Shown here one piece after another: positions 52,484 to 63,465 of a stretch of DNA of 64,000 nt. A program made the translations under genes and the position numbers. The notes under the pieces were generated by a model. It was not told the origin of the DNA. It searched no databases and saw only the letters and a list, made by a program, of their open reading frames with translations. Origin of the DNA: Chitinophaga niabensis (GTDB taxonomy: Bacteria > Bacteroidota > Bacteroidia > Chitinophagales > Chitinophagaceae); the NCBI GenBank assembly GCA_017849435.1, contig JAFIGY010000020.1, positions 431,425-495,424 on the forward strand, given 5' to 3'. The stretch's first letter is position 1; every line of letters starts with the position of its first letter.

Positions 52484-53785
52484 ATGAGAAAATTGCTCGC
52501 CGGCCTTTCTTCCTGCATGATCATGGCGCTTCCGCTGCATGCACAGGACTTCCAGGCTACCATTCAACAGAAAGCCACCGCCCTGCTGCCGAAGGTCATA
52601 GAATGGCGGCGGTATATCCACGAACATCCGGAACTTTCCAACCGCGAGGTCAAAACCGCCGAGTTTGTGGCAACACACCTGCGGTCATTGGGGATAGAAG
52701 TACAAACAGGAGTTGCCAAAACAGGTGTGATAGGACTATTAAAGGGTGGTAAACCCGGACCGGTTGTGGCTTTGCGGGCAGACATGGATGCACTGCCAGT
52801 AAAAGAAAGAGTAGATCTGCCTTTTAAATCCACAGTAACAGCTGAATATCTCGGCCAAACGGTTCCGGTGATGCATGCCTGCGGCCATGACAGCCATATC
52901 GCCATGTTGTTGGGAACAGCGGAGGTGCTGGCATCAATGAAAAAAGATATACCCGGCACCGTTAAGTTCATCTTTCAGCCTGCGGAAGAAGGTCCGCCCG
53001 GAAACGAGGAAGGTGGCGCTGCCCTGATGGTAAAAGAAGGCGTGATGGAAAATCCGAAGGTAGATGCGGTCTTCGGCCTGCATATCAGCTCCGCGATAGA
53101 GATCGGGAAAATACAATACAAACCGGGACCTTTCATGGCATCTTCAGATTGGTTCACAATAGTGGTGAAAGGCAAGCCGGCTCACGGTTCTACGCCCTGG
53201 AGCAGTATAGACCCTGTTGTGACCGGCGCCGAGATTGTCAACAATCTGCAAACCATCGTCAGCCGTTCTTCCAATCTTGTAGAAGCCCCGGTTGTAGTGA
53301 CCGTTGGCAAGTTCCACAGCGGTCTGCGCAACAATATCATTCCGGAAGAAGCCGTGCTGGATGGCACGATCCGTACCCTGGACAGTAAAGCGCAGCAAGA
53401 GGTGCATGAGCGTATCCGGCGCATTGCTACCAAAACTGCCGAAGCTGCGGGAGCCACCGCCACCGTAACCATCGATACCAAAACACTCGTTACCTTCAAT
53501 GATTCCGCATTGGTGACACGCATGGTACTTTCGCTACAGAAAGCCGCGGGAGCACAACAGGTTTCCACTATGAGCTGGATGACAGGGTCTGAGGATTTTT
53601 CTTACTATGGTACGAAAGCGCCTGCATTCTTTTTCTATCTGGGCGGTATGCCGAAAGGAGGGGATCCGAAGAAAGCGCCGAGCCATCATACGCCGGACTT
53701 TTACATTGACGATAGTATGCTGGACGTTGGGGTGAGGGCATTCTGTAACATCGTATTCGACTATGGCGCCGCCAAAAAGAAATAA
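52484..53785 (+). CDS. Secreted M20 family amidohydrolase (amidohydrolase/aminoacylase type)
   Basis: The protein has 433 residues with a signal peptide ending in LHAQ at about residue 21. Metal and active-site motifs of M20D are present: EWRRYIHEHPELSNREVKTAEF at about 39-60, ALRADMDALPV at about 95, MHACGHDSHIAMLLGTAEVL at about 129-148 with the Cys/His metal ligands, and FQPAEEGPPGNEEGGA with the catalytic Glu. The dimerisation domain follows (AHGSTPWSSIDPV), and SGSEDF-like WMTGSEDFSYYG supplies the last ligand. Substrates are N-acyl or peptide amides. It is followed by a perfect bidirectional terminator shared with dnaK. Confidence 0.95.
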   Translation: MRKLLAGLSSCMIMALPLHAQDFQATIQQKATALLPKVIEWRRYIHEHPELSNREVKTAEFVATHLRSLGIEVQTGVAKTGVIGLLKGGKPGPVVALRADMDALPVKERVDLPFKSTVTAEYLGQTVPVMHACGHDSHIAMLLGTAEVLASMKKDIPGTVKFIFQPAEEGPPGNEEGGAALMVKEGVMENPKVDAVFGLHISSAIEIGKIQYKPGPFMASSDWFTIVVKGKPAHGSTPWSSIDPVVTGAEIVNNLQTIVSRSSNLVEAPVVVTVGKFHSGLRNNIIPEEAVLDGTIRTLDSKAQQEVHERIRRIATKTAEAAGATATVTIDTKTLVTFNDSALVTRMVLSLQKAAGAQQVSTMSWMTGSEDFSYYGTKAPAFFFYLGGMPKGGDPKKAPSHHTPDFYIDDSMLDVGVRAFCNIVFDYGAAKKK

Positions 53786-53818
53786 AAAAAGCCCGGCCGC
53801 TTGTGCGGCCGGGCTTTT
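53784..53818. terminator. Bidirectional terminator between the M20 gene and dnaK
   Basis: A perfect 10-bp stem GCCCGGCCGC / GCGGCCGGGC with the loop TTGT is flanked by seven A before and four T after. It starts 5 nt after the M20 stop and lies 20 nt from the dnaK stop on the other strand. Confidence 0.9.
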
Positions 53819-53838
53819 CCAGCTATTACTCCAAAACT

Positions 53839-55752
<1,914 letters not shown>

Positions 55753-55762
55753 AATAATAATG

Positions 55763-55771
55763 TTCTCCTTT
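55763..55771 (-). promoter_or_regulatory. Strong ribosome binding site of dnaK
   Basis: Read on the minus strand, AAAGGAGAA lies 10 nt before the dnaK ATG. It is a near-consensus Shine-Dalgarno, uncommon in Bacteroidota, and fixes the start at 55752. Confidence 0.7.
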
Positions 55772-55807
55772 GTGAAACAGTGTAGCCCGGATAACTCCGG
55801 ACTTGCC

Positions 55808-55833
55808 CTTGCATAGTCAATGATTATGCCAAG
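55808..55833 (-). promoter_or_regulatory. Inverted repeat in the dnaK leader/promoter region
   Basis: CTTGCATA and TATGCCAAG form an 8-bp imperfect stem with a 9-nt loop, between the strong RBS and the divergent OmpA gene. It is a possible operator or leader hairpin. It does not match the CIRCE consensus TTAGCACTC-N9-GAGTGCTAA. Confidence 0.35.
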
Positions 55834-55960
55834 GCAGGGGCACATGTAATTATGTCAGGCTCAAATAACAATTAGTTGTATATGAATTAAAAAGATGTAT
55901 AATCCACAAAACACAGTGGCCCGGTGTTTGTTTTTCAAGGGTACACCTAACCACATTCAT

Positions 55961-57316
55961 ATGAACAAAACCATGATGAAATGGGGTATTTGCATGTTGA
56001 CCACCTTACCCCTTGCAAGCTTCGCACAAACCCAACAGAAACCCCACGCCACTCCTTCCAACGGAGGCGTTTTTGGCGGAAGCAGGAACTTCCGCACCTT
56101 TTCTATCGGCGTGAACGGCGGGGTGTTGGTGCCGGCCGTAGCCACGGGCGGCAGCAATGATTTTACGAAATGGCAGTTGAACTACGGCTATGGTGCTTAT
56201 GTAAAATGGCAGTTATTACACTTCCTGGCCCTCCGCGGCGATTTTGTAGGCGGGAAACTGAAGGCAGACAACAGCCGTAAGCTTGGAAACGGCAACAATC
56301 CGGTTAGTCCTTACCAATCCTTCGAAACCAGCCTGAAATGGTCCGGCAGTCTGAATGCTGTATTTAACCTCGCTACCATCAACTGGCTGCACAAACAAAG
56401 TATGGCCACTCTTTATGTATCCGTGGGTGGAGGACTGGCAGGGTACAATCCAAAACTTACCACCACGGGAGGTGTGACCTTCGACTATAAGCCTTCCGGG
56501 GTGATTAAGGAATTCTTTGTGCCGGTGGGCGCAGGGCTGAAGTTCAAACTCTCCGAAGTGGTGAACCTCGACCTCGGCTATACGATGCACTACCTGGACG
56601 GGGATAACCTGGACGGCTATCCGAAAGGTACTTCGAAGGATAAGTACGCGTATGGCTATGCAGGACTGGAATTCCCGCTGGGCAAAAAGAACAAGCCGCA
56701 GCTCCAGTGGCACAACGCTCCTGCTGTGATGTACGACCAGCTGGTGGCGCAAAAAGAGCAGCTGAAAATGGAACTGGATGCACAAAAAGAGAATAATGCC
56801 AAACTGGCTGCCACGGTAGCGAAGTTACAACAGGATAGCGACGGCGATGGCGTATCCGACTTCTTCGACAAATGTCCGAATACACCGGCCGGCGAAAAAG
56901 TGGATGGTTCCGGATGCCCGCTTCCGAAGCCTGATACCGTGAAACCGGTTGTGAATATTATTACGGACGAAGACCGCAGATTGGTGAGGAATGCGATCGA
57001 GAACCTTGAGTTCGATTTCGCGAAATCCACCATCAAACCGAGTTCTTATCCGTCTCTCGACAAAGTGGCTGAGCTGTTGCAACGAAAGAACCTCAGTCTC
57101 AAACTCGCCGGTCATACGGACAATGTAGGCTCTGCTTCCCGTAACATGGCGCTTTCCAAGGAAAGAGCAGAGTCCGTGAAAGCTTACCTTGCCGGAAAGG
57201 GTGTGAACCCGAGTCGCATAGAGGCCACCGGTTATGGTATGAACCAGCCGATCGCCAGCAACAAAACAGCGGCGGGCAGGCAAAAGAACCGTCGCGTAGA
57301 ATTCACGATCTATTAA
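55961..57316 (+). CDS. OmpA family outer-membrane protein with thrombospondin type 3 repeat
   Basis: The ATG at 55961 gives 451 residues starting MNKTMMKWGICMLTTLPLA, a good signal peptide ending in SFAQ. An N-terminal beta-barrel of about 240 residues is followed by a short coiled segment (QLVAQKEQLKMELDAQKENNAKLAATVAKLQ). A calcium-binding TSP3 motif, DSDGDGVSDFFDKCPNTPAG, is at about 292. The C-terminal OmpA domain (about 335-451) has NLEFDFAKSTIKPSSYPSLDKVAELL and GHTDNVGSASRNMALSKERAESVKAYL for peptidoglycan binding. It links outer membrane and cell wall. It has a hairpin terminator. Confidence 0.95.
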   Translation: MNKTMMKWGICMLTTLPLASFAQTQQKPHATPSNGGVFGGSRNFRTFSIGVNGGVLVPAVATGGSNDFTKWQLNYGYGAYVKWQLLHFLALRGDFVGGKLKADNSRKLGNGNNPVSPYQSFETSLKWSGSLNAVFNLATINWLHKQSMATLYVSVGGGLAGYNPKLTTTGGVTFDYKPSGVIKEFFVPVGAGLKFKLSEVVNLDLGYTMHYLDGDNLDGYPKGTSKDKYAYGYAGLEFPLGKKNKPQLQWHNAPAVMYDQLVAQKEQLKMELDAQKENNAKLAATVAKLQQDSDGDGVSDFFDKCPNTPAGEKVDGSGCPLPKPDTVKPVVNIITDEDRRLVRNAIENLEFDFAKSTIKPSSYPSLDKVAELLQRKNLSLKLAGHTDNVGSASRNMALSKERAESVKAYLAGKGVNPSRIEATGYGMNQPIASNKTAAGRQKNRRVEFTIY

Positions 57317-57348
57317 TCATTGCTGATAAATAAATGTCAACGTGGCAA

Positions 57349-57380
57349 ATCGGCCGTTCATAAATGAACGGCCGATTTAT
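57349..57380 (+). terminator. Terminator of the OmpA gene
   Basis: A perfect 12-bp stem ATCGGCCGTTCA / TGAACGGCCGAT with the loop TAAA is followed by TTATTTA. It starts 33 nt after the stop. Confidence 0.8.
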
Positions 57381-57418
57381 TTACCTTAATATTGTGAGCT
57401 TGAAAAATACATCGCCAT

Positions 57419-57844
57419 ATGCTGCTGGATCCCGACAATAAGATTGTACAATGCTGTGCACGTGGAATGGCCCTGGAGGGCGAAGGCCGGCACAAACAGG
57501 CCGCAAAGACCTTTCGTCAGGCGTGGCGGAACGCAGAAAATCCCCTGGAAAAGGCTATCGCCGCGCATTATGTAGCGAGACATCAACCCAGCCTGACAGA
57601 TAAACTGAAATGGGACCAGCAGGCATTGGCTTATGCGCTTGACGTAAAAACCGAAGGCATACAAGAATTTTTCCCTTCCCTTTATCTCAACATCGGCAAA
57701 TGTTATGAAGACCTCCTTGATAATGGAAACGCTGCTGCAAATTATCAGCAAGCCCTTTCTTTTGCCCATCAACTTCCCGATGACGGCTATGGCCAAATGA
57801 TCCGTGCAGGTATCCTGGCAGGCCTTCAGCGGCTTGCGGGTTGA
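57419..57844 (+). CDS. Small tetratricopeptide-like protein
   Basis: The protein has 141 residues and no signal peptide. It is helical: residues 9-40 (QCCARGMALEGEGRHKQAAKTFRQAW) form a TPR-like pair, and FFPSLYLNIGKCYEDLLDNGNAAANYQQAL a second. The family is a small cytoplasmic TPR-like protein found in Bacteroidota. The start is an ATG directly after an AT-rich gap that follows the OmpA terminator. It is followed by the beta-barrel gene, whose start is 56 nt downstream. The function is unknown; it may mediate a protein-protein contact. Confidence 0.75.
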   Translation: MLLDPDNKIVQCCARGMALEGEGRHKQAAKTFRQAWRNAENPLEKAIAAHYVARHQPSLTDKLKWDQQALAYALDVKTEGIQEFFPSLYLNIGKCYEDLLDNGNAAANYQQALSFAHQLPDDGYGQMIRAGILAGLQRLAG

Positions 57845-57899
57845 GGAATGCCCTGTAACTTTTACCCGCCCCCTCCGTTTAAATGAAAATATCTTCCAC

Positions 57900-58466
57900 A
57901 TGAAAAAATCCCTGCCATTGATCGCTATTGCTATCTTATCAATGTTCGTTGCCCCTGCCCAGGAAAAGGTGGTCACCCCGGGCGTAAAAGGAGGCGCCAA
58001 TTTCTCCTGGTTAACTAACTTTCCCGGAAACGGCGCCCGGCCGGGGTTTCACCTTGGAGGCCTGTTGCATTTGCGGTTAAATGCGCGCTGGCGCCTTCAA
58101 CCCGAGGTTTACTTCTCCACGCAGGGAGAACGCTATGACCCGAAAGATCCGGAGGAATATTACAACTATCTTGCCTTTCCACTCTTGTTACAATATCGTT
58201 TCAAACATGGTTTCTTCGTAGAGGCGGGACCGCAATTGGGTATCCTGGTGAATGGCCGCATGCGTGAATATGGATCCCCGTCGTACACCGGTCATCATGA
58301 AAATACTTTTGACTTTCTCATTCCTGTTGGAGCCGGTTATCAATTTTCACGCAGGTTCGGGGTGTATGCCCGGTATAACAAAGGCATCACCAGCATTCGT
58401 AGCAATACCGGTGTAACAAAGAACAGGAACGAAGTGACGCAGGTGGGCGCGTATTTTTTGTTTTGA
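57900..58466 (+). CDS. Small outer-membrane beta-barrel protein (porin family)
   Basis: The ATG at 57900 starts a signal peptide (MKKSLPLIAIAILSMFVAPAQ) and gives 188 residues. The protein is a chain of strands typical of small outer-membrane barrels: TPGVKGGANFSWLTNF, GFHLGGLLHLRLNARWRLQPEVYFSTQGERYD, FPLLLQYRFKHGFFVEAGPQLGIL and VGAGYQFSRRFGVYARYNKGI. The conserved PEV(Y/F)SxQG pattern is that of PorT-like/OMP-beta-barrel (outer membrane protein) families of Bacteroidota. It ends in Phe. The upstream open sequence from 57804 is not signal-like and was discarded. Confidence 0.88.
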   Translation: MKKSLPLIAIAILSMFVAPAQEKVVTPGVKGGANFSWLTNFPGNGARPGFHLGGLLHLRLNARWRLQPEVYFSTQGERYDPKDPEEYYNYLAFPLLLQYRFKHGFFVEAGPQLGILVNGRMREYGSPSYTGHHENTFDFLIPVGAGYQFSRRFGVYARYNKGITSIRSNTGVTKNRNEVTQVGAYFLF

Positions 58467-58548
58467 TCCCCGGCCAACCCTTCCTATTTGAGAAATCGTG
58501 CCCGATAAGCTACCTTTGCCCTCTGACTTCCGATTAACATTTATTCGA

Positions 58549-60480
58549 ATGAGCGTAGTTTCTGCTATCAAGAATGCCGCAGCGGCGGCTATCCAGGCAC
58601 TGTACCAGCAGCCCTTTACAGCTGCGGACATCGCCGTTAACTCTACCAAACCGGAATTTGAAGGCGAATATACCATCGTTGTATTTCCATTTACAAAGTT
58701 CAGTCGCCAGAAGCCCGAAGAGACCGGGCAGGCGCTGGGAGCTTATCTTGTTGAACATCATCCGCAGCTGATTGCAGGATTCAATGTAGTGAAGGGCTTC
58801 CTCAACCTGCAGATCCATCATCAATACTGGATCCAATTCATACAGGAGGCACATACCCATAAAGCCCCCGGCGTAAAGCCTGCCAGCGGGCGCAAAGTGA
58901 TGGTGGAGTACTCCTCCCCCAACACCAACAAACCGTTACACCTCGGGCATCTCCGGAATAATTTCCTGGGATATTCCGTGTCCGAGATCCTGAAAGCCAA
59001 CGGGTTTGAAGTGATCAAGGCCAACCTGGTGAATGACCGCGGTATTCATATCTGCAAATCCATGCTCGCCTGGCGACTCTTCGCACACGGCGATACACCG
59101 GCATCTACCGGTATCAAAGGCGATCACCTCGTAGGCGATTATTACGTGCATTTCGAAACCATTCTGCGCGAACAGGCGGAACCCATCATCTCCCGCGTGC
59201 TGGAAGGCGATCTCCGGGATTTTGAGGGAACGGAACTGGACCGTGTCAGCAAATTGTATACGGCACTGCAAAAACCGGAAGTTCACCAGGATGCGGAAAA
59301 GGCCGGAAAGATCACCGACGAGATCAAGGAATTGAGCAGGAACAAAACGGAGATCATGCAGCAGGCCAAGATCATGCTGCAACAATGGGAAGCCGGAAAC
59401 CCTGAGGTACGGGCGCTCTGGCAACAGATGAACAGCTGGGTGTACGAGGGCTTTGAACAAACCTACAAGCGGCTGGGCATCGATTTCGACAAGATGTATT
59501 ATGAAAGCAACACCTACCTGCTGGGGAAAGACCTGGTGGAAGAAGGTTTGCAGAAAGGCGTGCTGTTCCGCAAAGCCGACAATTCCGTGTGGATCGATCT
59601 GACGGCGGACGGACTGGATGAAAAGCTCCTCCTCCGCGGCGACGGTACATCCGTATACATGACGCAGGACCTGGGCACCGCCCGTCTAAAATATGACGAC
59701 TACCATATGGAGCAAAGCATTTACGTGGTAGCGGACGAACAGAACTATCACTTCAAAGTGCTGAAGCTGATCCTTGAAAAGCTGGGAGAACCTTGCGCGG
59801 AGGGCATCTTCCATCTTTCCTATGGCATGGTGGAACTGCCGAACGGACGTATGAAAAGCCGCGAAGGCACCGTGGTGGATGCGGACGACCTGGTGGATGA
59901 GATGATCAAAACCGCCGCCACGCATACGGAAGAGCTCGGTAAAGTAAAAGGGTTTTCCGATGAAGAGCTGCGGGAATTACATGAGATCATCGGTTTGGGC
60001 GCGATGAAATTCTACCTGCTGAAAGTGGATCCCAAAAAGAAGATGATCTTCAACCCCGAGGAATCCATCGACCTGCATGGGTTTACTGGACCGTTCATTC
60101 AGTATAGCCATGCCCGTATCAAATCCATCCTGCGGGAATTCTCTTCCGCAGACCTCGCTGAACTGGCATCCTACCGGCATAATGGCGAACTGCTGCCCAT
60201 GGAGAAAGAGCTCATCATGCTTTGCGAACAGTTTGAAAGCGTGCTGGAAGATGCCGGAAAAGAACTAAGTCCTTCCATTATCGCGAACTACGCTTTCCTG
60301 CTGGCGCAAACGTTCAACTCTTTCTATGCCAAGAAAGAACACGGCAAATACATTTATTCCGTAAGAGATGCAGAAACAGAAGACAAACGCAGGCTTCGTT
60401 TGCAGATAGCCACCCTCACCGCCAATACCATCCGTCAAAGCATGCAGCTGCTGGGGATTGCGGTGCCGGAGCGGATGTAG
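58549..60480 (+). CDS. argS: Arginyl-tRNA synthetase
   Basis: ArgS charges tRNA-Arg. The ATG at 58549 gives 643 residues; the open frame from 58498 adds unrelated sequence. The HIGH motif is in SSPNTNKPLHLGHLRNNFLG (about 122-141). The KMSKS-like loop is MKSREGTVVDADDL at 435-448, a typical diverged form for ArgS. The N-terminal additional domain (KPEFEGEYTIVVFPFTKFSR) and the C-terminal DALR anticodon-binding domain (FTGPFIQYSHARIKSIL onward) are intact. It ends 4 nt before the convergent TPR gene. Confidence 0.97.
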   Translation: MSVVSAIKNAAAAAIQALYQQPFTAADIAVNSTKPEFEGEYTIVVFPFTKFSRQKPEETGQALGAYLVEHHPQLIAGFNVVKGFLNLQIHHQYWIQFIQEAHTHKAPGVKPASGRKVMVEYSSPNTNKPLHLGHLRNNFLGYSVSEILKANGFEVIKANLVNDRGIHICKSMLAWRLFAHGDTPASTGIKGDHLVGDYYVHFETILREQAEPIISRVLEGDLRDFEGTELDRVSKLYTALQKPEVHQDAEKAGKITDEIKELSRNKTEIMQQAKIMLQQWEAGNPEVRALWQQMNSWVYEGFEQTYKRLGIDFDKMYYESNTYLLGKDLVEEGLQKGVLFRKADNSVWIDLTADGLDEKLLLRGDGTSVYMTQDLGTARLKYDDYHMEQSIYVVADEQNYHFKVLKLILEKLGEPCAEGIFHLSYGMVELPNGRMKSREGTVVDADDLVDEMIKTAATHTEELGKVKGFSDEELRELHEIIGLGAMKFYLLKVDPKKKMIFNPEESIDLHGFTGPFIQYSHARIKSILREFSSADLAELASYRHNGELLPMEKELIMLCEQFESVLEDAGKELSPSIIANYAFLLAQTFNSFYAKKEHGKYIYSVRDAETEDKRRLRLQIATLTANTIRQSMQLLGIAVPERM

Positions 60481-60484
60481 CAAT

Positions 60485-61492
60485 TCATTTCTCCCCCAGC
60501 TTCAGCGCCTGGTCGCAAATAGCCTGACCTTTTGTGACCTCACCTGAACAGATATACGATTTTCCAAGCATGAACATCGCAAAAGCGTTCTGCGGCTGCA
60601 TCATGAGGATATTGTTCCATTGCGATACAGCGTGCGGGAAATCCTGTTTTTTGTAGTAAGCGTTGGCAAGATTAGTCATCACCTGGATGTCCTTCGGGCG
60701 AAGGCTCAAAGCGGTGAGCAGATTCCGGATAGCATCGTCGTAAGCGGCCTGTTTCAGGTGGGCCATTCCCAGGTTCAAATAAAGATCCGCATCAACCGGG
60801 CGTCCTAACCTGGCAGCCTGCTCAAATGTCCCGGTGGCGTTTTTGTAGTTTTCCATATTAAAGTACATCATTCCCAATTCGTAATATACATCCGCTGAGG
60901 TACTGTCTGTTTTCAGTGCTTCTTCGTAATATCGGATGCTTTCCTTGTAATTTTCCTGCTGGGCCTGCAACCGCGCAAGTCTGCAGAGAAGGTCCGGTGT
61001 ACGACCCTTCTCCCGGCAAGCCTTTTCCAGCGCGTGAATGGCCTCTGCCGGATGGTCCAGCCCGGCGTAACTGCAGCCGATGATCAGGTCCATTCCCTTC
61101 CGGCCGTGCTGCTGTGCGCGCCAGGCATAAGTGAGCGCATCTTCATATGCTTTCTGCTCATAAAATATCGCTGCCAGCGTTGCCAGCGCTTCCCTGTGCT
61201 CGGGCAGTTGTTGCAGCAGCTTCAGCAACTGCTGTTTGGCAGGCTCGGGCTGCTCCTGCAACTGGTAAACGCCGGCCAGCTCAAGGTAAGCGTCCGCAAA
61301 ACGGGCATCTTCCCCGATGGCAGCCGTAAAACGTTGCCGGGCCTCATCCAGGCGGCCATCCCGTTTCATTTGCAATCCCTCTTTGTATAACTGTTTTGCG
61401 TGGCTGTCACCGGCCGGTGCGCCAACGGATGCCATTAGAACATGACATGCCAATACAAGGGTACATAGGTGCAGGATACGGTACAGGAACAT
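60485..61492 (-). CDS. TPR repeat protein, secreted
   Basis: The protein has 335 residues. A signal peptide of about 22 residues ends near SVGA. At least seven TPR units follow, for example GRLDEARQRFTAAIGEDARFADAYLELAG, QQENYKESIRYYEEALKTDSTSADVYYELG and AAYDDAIRNLLTALSLRPKDIQVMTNLAN. The protein is likely periplasmic and serves as a scaffold; no partner is adjacent. It converges with argS (stops 4 nt apart) and has a possible -7 element upstream. Confidence 0.85.
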   Translation of the reverse strand: MFLYRILHLCTLVLACHVLMASVGAPAGDSHAKQLYKEGLQMKRDGRLDEARQRFTAAIGEDARFADAYLELAGVYQLQEQPEPAKQQLLKLLQQLPEHREALATLAAIFYEQKAYEDALTYAWRAQQHGRKGMDLIIGCSYAGLDHPAEAIHALEKACREKGRTPDLLCRLARLQAQQENYKESIRYYEEALKTDSTSADVYYELGMMYFNMENYKNATGTFEQAARLGRPVDADLYLNLGMAHLKQAAYDDAIRNLLTALSLRPKDIQVMTNLANAYYKKQDFPHAVSQWNNILMMQPQNAFAMFMLGKSYICSGEVTKGQAICDQALKLGEK

Positions 61493-61518
61493 ATCAAAAA
61501 GCGCTAAGCGCGTTTAGA

Positions 61519-61526
61519 CAAATATA
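61519..61526 (-). promoter_or_regulatory. Possible -7 promoter element of the TPR gene
   Basis: On the minus strand TATATTTG fits TAnnTTTG and lies 26 nt before the ATG at 61492, in an AT-rich stretch. No -33 box was found. Confidence 0.35.
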
Positions 61527-61553
61527 AATAAAAATTAATTTATAAACTATAAA

Positions 61554-62039
61554 TTATTTCATGTCATTGGAAGAGAAGGTCAGCGGGAGCAGCTGGCCGG
61601 CGTCGGGGATGAGCAGGATGGGGCCGGTAAGACCGGCGAGGATAAGACGTATCGGCGCGTGAAAACGTTGCTGGTATTCTACCAGTGTTTGCCGGCAGAT
61701 GCCGCAGGGCGAGATAGGTTTGTCGCTGACGCCCAATTCGTTGTCGTAACTGATGGCGATCGTTTGCACGGGAATATCAGGATAAAGAGAAGATGCGGCG
61801 GAAAGTCCGGTCCGTTCCGCGCAGATGCCCACGGGATAAGAGGCGTTCTCCTGGTTAGTGCCCATCACCCGTTGCCCGTTCGCCAATTGCAGCATGGCGC
61901 CTACCCGAAAGCGGGAATAAGGCGCATAAGCATACCGGGTGGCCTCCCGCGCCGCCTGCAGTAAGGACGCATCTTCCGGGGATAAGGTAGATGCATCCGC
62001 ATGTTCTTCAAAACTGATCTGTTGAGTTTTCTTTTCCAT
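61554..62039 (-). CDS. cdd: Cytidine deaminase
   Basis: Cdd converts cytidine and deoxycytidine to uridine forms in pyrimidine salvage. The ATG at 62039 gives 161 residues (MEKKTQQISFEEHAD), longer at the N-terminus than the 130-residue tetrameric enzyme. The zinc site is complete: the CAE motif in GICAERTGLSAASSLYP at about 80-96 and PCGICRQTLVEYQQR at about 116-130 provide one plus two Cys ligands and the catalytic Glu. YAPYSRFRVGAMLQLANG precedes it. The start codon lies only 14 nt after a hairpin terminator that ends lepB. Confidence 0.95.
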   Translation of the reverse strand: MEKKTQQISFEEHADASTLSPEDASLLQAAREATRYAYAPYSRFRVGAMLQLANGQRVMGTNQENASYPVGICAERTGLSAASSLYPDIPVQTIAISYDNELGVSDKPISPCGICRQTLVEYQQRFHAPIRLILAGLTGPILLIPDAGQLLPLTFSSNDMK

Positions 62040-62052
62040 AGTCTTCGCAAAT

Positions 62053-62104
62053 AAAAAAGCGGCAAACGCTGCATCCGAAGTTAATGAATTTAGCATTTGC
62101 CGCT
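62053..62104 (-). terminator. Terminator of lepB, 14 nt before the cdd start
   Basis: On the minus strand AGCGGCAAATGC pairs with GCGTTTGCCGCT (12 bp with one G-T pair), with a loop of about 23 nt, and is followed by TTTTTTATTT. It separates lepB from cdd. Confidence 0.75.
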
Positions 62105-62124
62105 CTTTTCCAATAGGTTCCGTG

Positions 62125-63300
62125 TTATTTGATGGTCCTGAACAAGCGGCTCCAACGGATACCGCCTTTGCCGTAGCTCATCCAGATAAGCCAGGCCTTC
62201 CCTACCACATGATCTTCCGGAACAAAGCCCCAGTAGCGGGAATCCAGGGAATGATGACGGTTATCGCCCATCATCCAGTAATAATTCATTTTGAAAGTAT
62301 ACATATTGGTAGCCTGTCCGTTGATGATGAACTGTCCGTTCTTTTCCTCGAAACTGTTCCCTTCATATACGGCAATGATCCGGCGGTAAAGCGTAATATT
62401 GCTGCTATCCAGCTTCACGCTCACGCCTTTTTGCGGGATCACAATAGGTCCGAAATTATCAATGGAGAATTTAAAATGCGCAGTATCCTGCGGCCAAACG
62501 CCATCCTGTAAAGAGTTAATGAACGGCGCTACATTATTTTTCACTACTTCGAATGCGGCAATTTCTTTTTGTTCCGCAACGGTAAGATTGTAACTGTATT
62601 TACCTGCTTCCACGATTTCCGGGGTACCCTGAATGCCCATCTCTTCCAGTCTCACGGGATTCAGAGGCTCATTGCCCTGGGTGGCTACGTGATAAAGGCG
62701 TTCGCTGCCCGGAGGCGGATTTTCCGGTTGACTGTTCACTACTACAATGCCATTGCGAACTTCCAGCGTATCGCCCGGAATGCCCACGCAACGTTTGATG
62801 TAGTTCTCTCTTTTATCTACCGGCCTGGAGATCACGCGATACTGGTTCCAAACCTCATCCCTGCCCATGCGGCGCACGAGATCGTAATAGCTTTCCTCAG
62901 AGCGCTCCAGAGCCACGGTATCACCTTCAGGGAAGTTGAAGACCACCACATCATTCCGCCTGATCTGGCTGAAACCCGGGATACGCCGGTATTTCCAGTG
63001 GATCGCCTCTGAATAGGCCTTGGTATATTTCGTTAAAGGGAGGGTATGGTGGGTGAAGGGGACTGCCAGCGGCGTCATGGGGATGCGGGGCCCGTAGCTG
63101 ATTTTGCTGACAAACAGGAAATCATTTACCAGCAGGGTCTTCTCCATGGAAGGCGTCGGGATTGTATAGGCTTCAAAAATGAAAGTACGGATCAGGGTGG
63201 CCGCAATGATCGCGAAGATGGCAGCATCCAGCCATTCACGCAATGCTGACTTCTTTTTCTTGGGCTGACCGTCCCGCTTTCTCCAAAATGCCAGGTTCAT
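62125..63300 (-). CDS. lepB: Signal peptidase I
   Basis: LepB removes signal peptides at the inner membrane. The 391 residues are longer than the enterobacterial enzyme because of an insert between the catalytic and final motifs, common in Bacteroidota. One N-terminal membrane helix (LDAAIFAIIAATLIRTFIFE) precedes the catalytic Ser51 in TIPTPSMEKTLL; Lys169 is in YIKRCVGIPGD, and GDNRHHSLDSRYWGFVP is box E. Only one membrane helix is visible, whereas LepB of E. coli has two. The gene has an exact TATATTTG before it. Confidence 0.96.
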   Translation of the reverse strand: MNLAFWRKRDGQPKKKKSALREWLDAAIFAIIAATLIRTFIFEAYTIPTPSMEKTLLVNDFLFVSKISYGPRIPMTPLAVPFTHHTLPLTKYTKAYSEAIHWKYRRIPGFSQIRRNDVVVFNFPEGDTVALERSEESYYDLVRRMGRDEVWNQYRVISRPVDKRENYIKRCVGIPGDTLEVRNGIVVVNSQPENPPPGSERLYHVATQGNEPLNPVRLEEMGIQGTPEIVEAGKYSYNLTVAEQKEIAAFEVVKNNVAPFINSLQDGVWPQDTAHFKFSIDNFGPIVIPQKGVSVKLDSSNITLYRRIIAVYEGNSFEEKNGQFIINGQATNMYTFKMNYYWMMGDNRHHSLDSRYWGFVPEDHVVGKAWLIWMSYGKGGIRWSRLFRTIK

Positions 63301-63328
63301 GCTCTATTGTTTAAGATAGTTTAAACAA

Positions 63329-63336
63329 CAAATATA
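63329..63336 (-). promoter_or_regulatory. Possible -7 promoter element of lepB
   Basis: On the minus strand TATATTTG fits TAnnTTTG, 28 nt before the lepB ATG. No matching -33 box lies at the right distance. Confidence 0.35.
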
Positions 63337-63436
63337 ATATTCTGTCAATTGTAAGCTAGTTTTCCCCCGCAAAAGTTTTCTTAAAAATCCCACTTTAGTT
63401 TGTTAAAGCCGGTACCGGATCAAACCACTTTATTTC

Positions 63437-63444
63437 TATTTTTG
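63437..63444 (+). promoter_or_regulatory. Possible -7 promoter element of the MerR-type gene
   Basis: TATTTTTG fits TAnnTTTG and lies 21 nt before the TTG start at 63466. The nearest TTTG upstream (63399-63402) is 34 nt away, outside the usual range. Confidence 0.35.
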
Positions 63445-63465
63445 TTTAATTCTATATATTGACCG

